Made by a program: the position numbers and the translations under genes. The notes beneath the pieces are model-generated. The model was not told the DNA's origin. It saw nothing but the letters and a program-made list of their open reading frames with translations, and did no database searches. Source: an uncultured Holophagaceae bacterium (GTDB taxonomy: Bacteria > Acidobacteriota > Holophagae > Holophagales > Holophagaceae). From it: a stretch of DNA of 7,481 bases. Positions within the stretch are counted from its first letter, which is position 1; the number at the start of each line of letters is the position of its first letter. This document shows, one piece after another, positions 1 through 5,739 of this stretch. The stretch spans positions 1 to 7,481 of the forward strand of contig CAITBU010000187.1 of the NCBI GenBank assembly GCA_903890595.1. The letters run 5' to 3'.

Positions 1-2224
1 CCTCGGAGGCCGTGCGGCGATGGATGTCCTCCCCCGCCTCGAAGGCCGCCAGCAGCACGGGATCCTGGGCCAGGGCCGCCGCCACCCGCAGCTCAATCTG
101 GCTGTAGTCCGCATCCAGCAGCACCCAGCCGGGCTCCGGCACGAAGGCCCCCCGGATGGCCCTGCCCTCTTCGGTGCGGATGGGGATGTTCTGCAAGTTG
201 GGGTCGCTGGAGGCCAGCCGGCCCGAGGCCACCGCCGCCTGGTGCAGGCGGGTGTGCACCCGCCCCGTGCCGGGGTTCAGCATCTGCGGCAGCGCCTCCA
301 CGTAGGTGCCCAGCAGCTTCACCATCTGCCGGTGCCGCAGCAGCTCCCGGGCGATGTCTGCGCCCTGGGTCTCCGCCAGCTCCTGGAGCACATCTTCGTC
401 CGTGCTGGGGGCCTTGGTCTTGCCCGTAAACTTCACCGGCTTGTACCCCAGCTTGCCGAAGAGGATGCCCCCCAGCTGGGCCGGACTGTTGAGGTTGAAG
501 GGCTCACCGGCCAGCTCCAGTACCCGGGTCTCGGCCCGCTTGCGCTCGCCATGCATCTGCTCCGCCAGGCGGGCCAGCACTGCGGTGTCCAGGCGGATGC
601 CGTGGCCCTCCAGGGCCGCCAGCGCCTCCACCAGGGGCAGGTCGACCTCTTCGTAGAGGCGCTTGAGGCGGTCGTCCGTCAGCAATGTGCGGAGCTTGTC
701 GCAGAGCTGCAGGGCCAGGTCCGCATCCTCAGCGGCGTACTGCACGGCCTGGGTGAAGTCCGCCTCATCAAAGCGCTTCTGGCCTTTGCCCTTCCCCACC
801 AGCTCCTCGAAGGCGATGGGCCGCACGTCCAGATGCCGTGAGGACAGGTCATCCAGGTTGTGGCGCACGCCGCTCTCCACCAGGAAGCTGAGCACCATGC
901 TGTCGTCCACCAGGCCCGCTACCGGCAGGCCATGGCGGGTGAGGACCTGGAAGTCGTACTTGAGGTTCTGGCCGCACTTGCCCACAGACGGATCCGCCAG
1001 CAGCGGCCCCAGGAGGGCGGCGACCCCGGCGAAGGGCAGGTTCCGGGGATCCAGGTGGGGTGCCAGCTCCTGGAAGAAGGCCCGGGGCTCGCCCCGCAGG
1101 TCCAGCAGGCTGTCCGGCAGGCCGCTCTCAGGGAGCAGACCCGGCAAGGCGCCCGCCGTATCCGCCGAGGCCGGCAGCAGGTGCGCCAGGGGCACGTAGA
1201 GGCCCTCGTTGGGCGTCCAGGCCAAGCTCAGGCCCACCATGTGGCCCCGGGTGGGATCCAGGCTGGTGGTCTCGGTGTCCAGGCCAAAGCGACCGGCGGC
1301 CCGGCAGGCGGCTACCGCTGCTTCCACATCCGCCAGAGAGGCGGCAGCGCGGTAGGTCCGCACACTGCCCGCTTCCTGGGCGCTCTGGGTGAACTCCTTG
1401 GTGAGCCCCTGGAAGCCCAGGGCCTTGAAGGTCTCCCGGGCCTTGGCCTCATCCACGCCGGGATAGGCCAGGTCAGCCGGGTGCAGGGGCAGGCTCAGGT
1501 CGGTCACCACCGTGACGAGGCGCTTGGTGAGGTCCAGCCAGGGGGCCGCCGTCTCCAGGCCCTCCCGCTGGCGGGGCTTGAGGTCGGCCTTGGCGGCGAG
1601 CACGCCCGCCAGGCTGCCGTGCTGCTCCAGCAGCAGGGCGGCACCCTTCTCGCCGATGCCCGGAACTCCCTTGACGTTGTCCGAGGCATCGCCCACCAGG
1701 GTGAGGAAGTCCACCACCTGCTCGGGCCACACACCCATGCGTTCCTTCACGCTGGCCCGGTCGTGCCAGATCTCGCCGTCCTTGGTGTTGAGCACCTGGA
1801 TGTGGAGGTCGTCGTCCACCAGCTGCAGCAGGTCCTTGTCGGGGCTCACGATGACTGAGGGCAGGCCGTGGGCGGCGGACTCCCGGGCCAAGGTCGCCAG
1901 CACATCGTCGGCCTCGTAGCCGTGCAGCTCCACGATGGGGATGGAGAGGGCCTCCACCAGCTGGCGGATCATGGGGATCTGCGGCCGCAGGTCCTCGGGC
2001 ATCTCGGCGCGGTTGGCCTTGTACTCGGGATAAATAATGTGCCGGAAGGTGGGCTCCGGCGTGTCAAAGACGCAGGCCAGGTGCGTGGGCTTGTGCTTCT
2101 CCAGCAGCTGGAGGACCAGCCGCGTGAAGGTGTACGCCGCCCCATTCTTCAGCCGGGGATTGGCGAAGTAGGCGCGAAAAATAAACGCGAAGGTGTCGAT
2201 GAGGTAGAGGCGGTCTTCAGACAT
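1..2224 (-). CDS. polA: DNA polymerase I, C-terminal part outside window
   Basis: Family A DNA polymerase: fills gaps, removes RNA primers and repairs DNA in the cytoplasm. The minus frame reads 741 codons without a stop from the ATG at 2224 to the left edge. The E. coli enzyme has 928 residues, so roughly the last 190 are missing. Residues 1 to about 290 are the 5' nuclease (IDTFAFIFRAYFA with D10, GYEADDV, SPDKDLLQLV, and GDASDN leading into the helix-hairpin-helix VPGIGEKG). Residues of about 295-515 are the 3'-5' exonuclease with every catalytic motif kept: DTET (D316, E318), QNLKYD (D424) and YAAEDAD (Y496, D500). Proofreading therefore looks active. The polymerase domain begins after about 520 and reaches DYSQIELR (first D is residue 706). 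The fingers and the second catalytic aspartate lie outside. The start follows a weak GGGGA very close to the ATG, but MSEDRLYLID fits the family N-terminus. It is divergent from the Cache gene. Confidence 0.97.
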   Translation of the reverse strand, partial: MSEDRLYLIDTFAFIFRAYFANPRLKNGAAYTFTRLVLQLLEKHKPTHLACVFDTPEPTFRHIIYPEYKANRAEMPEDLRPQIPMIRQLVEALSIPIVELHGYEADDVLATLARESAAHGLPSVIVSPDKDLLQLVDDDLHIQVLNTKDGEIWHDRASVKERMGVWPEQVVDFLTLVGDASDNVKGVPGIGEKGAALLLEQHGSLAGVLAAKADLKPRQREGLETAAPWLDLTKRLVTVVTDLSLPLHPADLAYPGVDEAKARETFKALGFQGLTKEFTQSAQEAGSVRTYRAAASLADVEAAVAACRAAGRFGLDTETTSLDPTRGHMVGLSLAWTPNEGLYVPLAHLLPASADTAGALPGLLPESGLPDSLLDLRGEPRAFFQELAPHLDPRNLPFAGVAALLGPLLADPSVGKCGQNLKYDFQVLTRHGLPVAGLVDDSMVLSFLVESGVRHNLDDLSSRHLDVRPIAFEELVGKGKGQKRFDEADFTQAVQYAAEDADLALQLCDKLRTLLTDDRLKRLYEEVDLPLVEALAALEGHGIRLDTAVLARLAEQMHGERKRAETRVLELAGEPFNLNSPAQLGGILFGKLGYKPVKFTGKTKAPSTDEDVLQELAETQGADIARELLRHRQMVKLLGTYVEALPQMLNPGTGRVHTRLHQAAVASGRLASSDPNLQNIPIRTEEGRAIRGAFVPEPGWVLLDADYSQIELRVAAALAQDPVLLAAFEAGEDIHRRTASE

Positions 2225-2296
2225 GTCCCCAGTCTGGCAGGGCCGCCGGGATTCAGGTCACCGGGGGCAGCCGTCGATACGATTGCATCCCAAACC

Positions 2297-2302
2297 AGGA
2301 GA
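2297..2302 (+). promoter_or_regulatory. Ribosome binding site of the Cache-domain gene
   Basis: AGGAGA lies five bases before the ATG at 2308. It is the strongest Shine-Dalgarno match in the 83-bp divergent gap and fixes the start that places the signal peptide at the N-terminus. I could not identify convincing -35/-10 promoter elements for either gene in this gap. Confidence 0.75.
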
Positions 2303-2307
2303 ATCCC

Positions 2308-2763
2308 ATGCGCAACCGCCTTCTGATGCCTGTCTTTGCAATGATCCTGGCCCTGCCCATGGGTGCCCAGCCTGCGGAAAAGGCCAAGGCCGAGGCCCTG
2401 GTGAAGGAGGGGATTGCGTTCCTGAAGGCCAGCGGCAAGGACGCCTTTATTGGAGAGGTCCACAAGGGCTCGGGCCGCTTCCATGCCAAGCCCGGCAACC
2501 CCCTCTACCTCTTCGTCTACGACCTGAATGGCGTGGTGCTGGCCCATGGCGCCGAGGCCAACCTGCTGGGCGTAAACCGATTGAACGTCAAAGACCCGGA
2601 CGGCAAGCAGTACATCAAGGACCTCCTGGCCGTGGGCCAGAAGAAGGGCGGCGGCTGGTCCGACTACAAGCGCATGAACCCCGACACCCGCAAGATCGAG
2701 CAGAAGACCTCGTTCTGCCTGGCCGACAACGGCATCGTCGTGGGCTGCGGGATCTACAAGTAG
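2308..2763 (+). CDS. Exported single Cache-domain protein
   Basis: A 151-residue protein with an N-terminal signal peptide (residues 1-20: basic start, hydrophobic core, cleavage likely after PMGA), followed by one Cache-type sensor fold. Visible Cache features are the strand pair YLFVYDLNGVVLAHG (67-81), LLGVN (86-90), DPDGKQYIKDL (96-106), GGGWSDY (114-120), the NP turn (124-125), and the closing strand ending GCGIYK. Cache domains bind small molecules such as organic acids or amino acids outside the cytoplasm, usually as the input part of chemoreceptors or histidine kinases. Here there is no transmembrane output, so the product should be a free periplasmic or secreted binding protein. C137 and C147 sit on what should be neighbouring strands and might form a disulfide (inference). 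The gene is divergent from polA and its stop is one base from the SDR stop on the other strand. The ligand cannot be read from sequence. Confidence 0.85.
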   Translation: MRNRLLMPVFAMILALPMGAQPAEKAKAEALVKEGIAFLKASGKDAFIGEVHKGSGRFHAKPGNPLYLFVYDLNGVVLAHGAEANLLGVNRLNVKDPDGKQYIKDLLAVGQKKGGGWSDYKRMNPDTRKIEQKTSFCLADNGIVVGCGIYK

Positions 2764-2764
2764 C

Positions 2765-3589
2765 TCAGTGCATCCGATACGATCGGCGGAGGAACCACTC
2801 CCACCAGGCGGCGGGCAGCAGGGCCTTGAGCTTGGCCGCCCAGAAGGCGTCCTTGCCGATGACCACCCGGCGGGGCGGGCGCCCCGCATTCAGGGCGTTG
2901 ACGATCTGCCGGGCGCAGGGCTCGGCGTCCAGGGCGAAGCGCTCGGCCCGCTCCTTCCGCACCTGCAGATGCTTGGCCACGACCTGCTCGTAGGGCGTGC
3001 CCTGGGCCCGCTCCGGCAGGTCACCCCAGACCCGGGCCAGGGTCTCCCGGAAGGCTGTGCGGATGGCGCCGGGCTCCACCAGGATCACCGCTACCTCCCG
3101 GCCCACCTCCAGGCGCAGGGTCTCAGCCAGAGCCACCACCGCATGCTTGGAAGCGTTGTAGGCCCCGGCCAGGGGAATGGAGAGCCGACCCAGCATGGAG
3201 GCCACCTGGACGATGCGCGCGCCGGGCTCCCGCCGCAGCAGGGGCAGAAAGGCGTTGGTCACTCGGTGCAGGCCGATGACATTGGTCTCGAACTGGGTGC
3301 GCAGCTCCTCCGGCCGCAGCAGCTCCAGGGGCCCCACCTGGCCGTAGCCCGCATTGTTCACCAGGGCCTTGAGGCGCAGGTCGGCACAGGCGGCAGCAGC
3401 AGCCGCCACGCTGTCCCCGTCCGTCACATCCAGGGCCAGCACCCGCAGGTCTTCGCCCGACGGCAGGTCCACCAGGTCCTCCAGGCGGCGCGCCGTGGCC
3501 ACCACGCCCCACCCCGCCAGCCGGCAGAGGGGCACCAGGGCCCGCCCAATGCCCGTCGAACACCCAGTGATGAGGACCCAGTTGCGCAT
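2765..3589 (-). CDS. Short-chain dehydrogenase/reductase (classical SDR)
   Basis: A 274-residue NAD(P)-dependent oxidoreductase of the classical SDR type, cytoplasmic. The Rossmann glycine motif TGCSTGIG is at 8-15, right after the first strand, which supports the chosen start. NNAG is at 78-81. The catalytic tetrad is complete: N103, S131, Y144 and K148 (YNASK). The ATARR segment at 31-35 after the second strand carries arginines that often favour NADPH, which is inference. Substrate is unknown. The long C-terminal region after residue 180, ending in a Trp- and basic-rich tail (AWWEWFLRR), resembles SDRs acting on lipid-like or hydrophobic substrates, but this does not decide it. There is no good Shine-Dalgarno; the leader just before the ATG is A-rich (GATAAAAAGCT). 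The gene follows ispH on the same strand after 82 bp that contain a strong hairpin, and is convergent with the Cache gene. Confidence 0.93.
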   Translation of the reverse strand: MRNWVLITGCSTGIGRALVPLCRLAGWGVVATARRLEDLVDLPSGEDLRVLALDVTDGDSVAAAAAACADLRLKALVNNAGYGQVGPLELLRPEELRTQFETNVIGLHRVTNAFLPLLRREPGARIVQVASMLGRLSIPLAGAYNASKHAVVALAETLRLEVGREVAVILVEPGAIRTAFRETLARVWGDLPERAQGTPYEQVVAKHLQVRKERAERFALDAEPCARQIVNALNAGRPPRRVVIGKDAFWAAKLKALLPAAWWEWFLRRSYRMH

Positions 3590-3612
3590 AGCTTTTTATC
3601 TTTTCACGAAAT

Positions 3613-3645
3613 GAGAATCAGGGCGCTGGCAGCGCCCTGATTCTC
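3613..3645 (-). terminator. Perfect 15-bp-stem hairpin between ispH and the SDR gene
   Basis: GAGAATCAGGGCGCT at 3613-3627 pairs perfectly with AGCGCCCTGATTCTC at 3631-3645 around a three-base loop. It starts 27 bases after the ispH stop and ends 23 bases before the SDR start. Read on the minus strand, the stem is followed by ATTTCGTG, which is a poor U-run. It could therefore be a weak intrinsic terminator for ispH, an mRNA-stabilising hairpin, or a structure in the SDR leader. A smaller hairpin (CCGCC/GGCGG, 3651-3663) sits between it and the ispH stop. Confidence 0.5.
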
Positions 3646-3671
3646 CTAGGCCGCCTGCGGCGGGAAAGACG

Positions 3672-5396
3672 TTAGGCAACCAACGCCAACAAACCCACCA
3701 GCCAGAAGCTGAAGTCCACGCTCAGCTCGAAGCGGGTGCGGCCTGTGGTGAAGCGCTCGTGGAAGAGCCAGAGGTAGAGCATGGGATAGGCGGCGCAGAG
3801 CACCAGCACCAGCGCCACTGCCAGAGGATGGCCGTGGTGCTGGGTGCGGAAGGTGAGCCAGAGGGTGCCCGCCAGCAGGGTGCCCAGCAGGGCCACCAGG
3901 ATGACTTTGGTGGTGCGCTTGCCCAGGAAGATGGGCAGGGTCTCCTTGCCCACGATCTGGTCGTTCTGCATGTCCCGGATCTCGTAGATCACCGTCCGCA
4001 CAAAGGCCAGGGTGCCCACCAGGAACATGGCACCGAAGGCCCGCAAGTCAAAGGCACCGCCCTCCTGCCACAGGGGGAGGATGATGGCCACCGAGGCCAG
4101 GGCCAGGGCCACCATCACGTCCTTGGAGCCGGGAATGGCCCGCAGGCTGAAGGTGCGGGAGCCGATCTGGAAGCGATGCTTGTAGAGGGCGCCCAGTGCC
4201 GCAGCCCCCGCTACCACAACCAACACTTTGGGACCCAAGCTCGCCGCCAGAATCAGCGTCAGCAGGGTGGCCACGGCCGCGGAGATCAGGAGGATGCTCC
4301 GGTTGCGCTCCAGGAACCGGGCCCGGGCCGGGCCCTTGGCCCCCAGGCCCAGGGGATCCAGGAAGGGACTGAACAGGTACATGGCGATGACGTAGGTGGC
4401 TGTCAGCACCGGGTAGCGCCAGCCCAAGGGCAGACCCAACCAGGTGTGAGCGCCCAGAGTCATGAGGCCAGCACCCACGGCCATGAGGGCCGAGCTGCCA
4501 AAGGCCGCCTGCAGGAAGCTGCGCCAGCGGCTGGGGCCGTCGCCCAGCTGCTCCAGCACATCCACCACCTCGTCCACCAGCCAGGTGGGCGTGGAAGCGC
4601 CGGCCAGCACGCCCACGGTCTCACGTCCCGTGAAGCCGCTCAGGTCCAGCTCTGCCGCCGTCTCCAGGTACTGCACGGGCTTGCCGTGCTGCCGGGCCAG
4701 CTCCGCCAGGTGCTTGGTGTTGCTGGAGGCCTTGCCGCCCACCACGATCACCGCGTCCACGGTGCGGGCCAGGCGCTCGGCCTCCTCCTGCCGGGTCCAG
4801 GTGTCTTCGCAGATGGTGTTCTCGAAGACCGCATCGCCGGCCCGGCTGCGCAGGTAGTCGCTGATCTCGTGGTAGTCCTTCACCGTGAAGGTGGTCTGGG
4901 CCACCACCAGCACCTTTTTGAGCTGTTCGTCCGTGAGGGTCTCGGCCTCGCCCATGTTGGCGATGATCTGGCTGCCGTGCTCCGCAAAGCTGCGGTGGGC
5001 CACACTCTCGGCGTGCCCGTGGGTGCCCAGGATGACCGTGAAGTAGCCCTTGGGGCTCCACTTCTTGATCTTGTGGTGGACCTTGGCCACCTCGGGGCAG
5101 GTGGCGTTGACGATCTTCAGCTCGCCCCGGGCCTGGCGCTCCTTGAGGCCCCGCAGGTCCTGGATGGGGATGCCGTGGGCGCGGATCACCACCGTGCCGT
5201 CCCGCACCATCGCGGGCGACTCGGCCACGGCCACGCCCCGCTTGCCGATGAGGTCCAGGGCCTGGGGGTTGTGGATGAGCGGCCCCAGCGTCTGCACCGG
5301 ACGCCCATCGTTGCGCACCGACGCCTCCAGCACCGCATCCATGGCGCGCTTGACGCCCCAGCAGAAGCCTGCGGTCTTGGCGACGATCACCTTCAT
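3672..5396 (-). CDS. ispH: IspH (HMBPP reductase) fused to a UbiA-type prenyltransferase-like membrane domain
   Basis: 574 residues in two parts. Residues 1 to about 285 are a full 4-hydroxy-3-methylbut-2-enyl diphosphate reductase, the 4Fe-4S enzyme that makes IPP and DMAPP at the end of the MEP pathway. All key residues are present: cluster cysteines C12, C100 and C196; H42, H74 and H128; catalytic E130; T168; SSN at 224-226; and S268. Ordinary IspH ends near residue 310. Residues of about 295-574 are hydrophobic, with roughly nine predicted helices. They carry a UbiA-superfamily second motif, RDMQNDQ with D475 and D479, followed by GKETLPIFLGK. The expected first motif NxxxDxxxD, after the second helix, is degraded to S343, D347 and L351. 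UbiA enzymes attach prenyl chains to aromatic or other acceptors in the membrane. The start has a weak GGGG five bases upstream, and MKVIVAKTAGFCWGVKRA matches the family N-terminus. Possibly cotranscribed with the downstream SDR. Confidence 0.95.
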   Translation of the reverse strand: MKVIVAKTAGFCWGVKRAMDAVLEASVRNDGRPVQTLGPLIHNPQALDLIGKRGVAVAESPAMVRDGTVVIRAHGIPIQDLRGLKERQARGELKIVNATCPEVAKVHHKIKKWSPKGYFTVILGTHGHAESVAHRSFAEHGSQIIANMGEAETLTDEQLKKVLVVAQTTFTVKDYHEISDYLRSRAGDAVFENTICEDTWTRQEEAERLARTVDAVIVVGGKASSNTKHLAELARQHGKPVQYLETAAELDLSGFTGRETVGVLAGASTPTWLVDEVVDVLEQLGDGPSRWRSFLQAAFGSSALMAVGAGLMTLGAHTWLGLPLGWRYPVLTATYVIAMYLFSPFLDPLGLGAKGPARARFLERNRSILLISAAVATLLTLILAASLGPKVLVVVAGAAALGALYKHRFQIGSRTFSLRAIPGSKDVMVALALASVAIILPLWQEGGAFDLRAFGAMFLVGTLAFVRTVIYEIRDMQNDQIVGKETLPIFLGKRTTKVILVALLGTLLAGTLWLTFRTQHHGHPLAVALVLVLCAAYPMLYLWLFHERFTTGRTRFELSVDFSFWLVGLLALVA

Positions 5397-5533
5397 GGAG
5401 TCCCCGGAATCCCGACCTGTTTGGTCAGGTAATCATCATAGCCGCCTCGGGGGGCGAGTGCGTCGCGGACCGCTGGCGAGGAGACTCCGAGTGCTTCGAC
5501 TCCCCCCAGGAAGGTCGCCGAAGAAATGAATCT
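5393..5533 (-). pseudogene. Open frame overlapping the ispH start; possible gene remnant
   Basis: Upstream of ispH one minus-strand frame is open for 46 codons and ends in a TGA that overlaps the ispH ATG as ATGA, the usual sign of translational coupling. The last part reads YDDYLTKQVGIPGTP. There is no ATG, GTG or TTG start, and the frame opens directly after another TGA (5534-5536). It could be the tail of a lost gene once in operon with ispH, or a chance open frame, which is common at this GC content. I do not recognise the peptide. Confidence 0.2.
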
Positions 5534-5557
5534 TCAGTCCTTCAGGCGGCCTTCAGG
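5531..5557. repeat. Short tandem repeat CCTTCAGG, with a third partial copy
   Basis: CCTTCAGG occurs at 5539-5546 and 5550-5557, offset by 11 bp, about one helical turn. A related TCTTCAGT sits at 5531-5538, offset by 8. Such spacing fits side-by-side protein binding sites between the two divergent genes, but the copies are short and the role is inferred. Confidence 0.4.
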
Positions 5558-5612
5558 TTCCAGATTTTTTCTTGGTCGACCATACATAAATATCTTTATT
5601 TTGTATTTTTAT

Positions 5613-5634
5613 AAAAATTTTGGACAAAATTTTT
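5613..5634. promoter_or_regulatory. A/T palindrome in the divergent promoter region, possible operator
   Basis: AAAAATTTTG (5613-5622) and CAAAATTTTT (5625-5634) are exact inverted repeats around GA. Each arm contains AAAATTTT, so the A-tracts recur every 12 bp, which tends to bend DNA. The site lies inside an island of about 13% G+C in an otherwise GC-rich window, and it overlaps the candidate minus-strand promoter. A regulator operator, an upstream promoter element or a nucleoid-protein site are all possible. It is unlikely to be a terminator because the stem is almost all A/T. Confidence 0.45.
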
Positions 5635-5730
5635 TAGGGATTTCCTTTCCCACTTGGCGATCCATCCTTGGGGTTCCCCCTCACGCCACCGTCCGCGGCA
5701 TCTGCGGATTCCCAGGGATCCCCCTCCCAT

Positions 5731-5734
5731 GGAG
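5731..5734 (+). promoter_or_regulatory. Ribosome binding site of the Rhs-like gene
   Basis: GGAG lies five bases before the ATG at 5740. It supports this start over the later in-frame ATGs (for example at 5977), and this start gives a proper signal peptide. An overlapping ATG at 5729 opens only ATGGAGTAG and stops at once. Confidence 0.7.
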
Positions 5735-5739
5735 TAGCC

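Larger units (their letters stand above)
5397..5739. other. 343-bp divergent intergenic region between ispH and the Rhs-like gene
   Basis: This is the only stretch over 300 bases without a clear gene. From the ispH side it holds a GC-rich segment (to about 5530) with some pairing potential (GGCGA at 5475-5479 with TCGCC at 5515-5519), three CTTCAG-containing repeats (5531-5557), the 10-bp palindrome TGGTCGACCA (5573-5582), a very A/T-rich island (5581-5635, 7 G/C in 55 bases) with a larger palindrome, and about 100 bp of ordinary sequence before the Rhs-like start. It presumably carries both promoters. A minus-strand candidate is TTGTCC (5622-5627) with TACAAA (5600-5605), spacer 16. On the plus strand TATAAA (5610-5615) resembles a -10, but no matching -35 is evident. 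No riboswitch or tRNA was recognised. Confidence 0.7.

Noticed and set aside
20..1858. Long plus-strand open frames opposite polA
   Set aside because: The minus strand reads a continuous DNA polymerase I with all exonuclease motifs. The plus-strand products are low-complexity Gln/Gly/Arg-rich translations typical of antisense frames.
2275..2783. CGATACGAT repeated at 2275-2283 and 2775-2783, exactly 500 bp apart and flanking the Cache gene
   Set aside because: It resembles a 9-bp target duplication, but chance 9-mer repeats are expected in many places in a window this long. There are no terminal inverted repeats or transposase, and the right copy is inside the SDR coding end.
3651..3663. Small CCGCC/GGCGG hairpin just after the ispH stop
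   Set aside because: A five-base GC stem is common by chance at this base composition and has no following U-run.
3759..5432. A 557-codon open frame on the plus strand opposite the ispH fusion
   Set aside because: It is the mirror of a GC-rich gene. Its product is rich in Gln, Gly, His and Ala with no recognisable domain, while the minus strand encodes a complete IspH with all catalytic residues.
5397..5739. A riboswitch or other known structured RNA in the divergent intergenic region
   Set aside because: I looked for GEMM-type cyclic dinucleotide motifs and other familiar leaders on both strands and found none. The pairing near 5475-5519 is short and interrupted.
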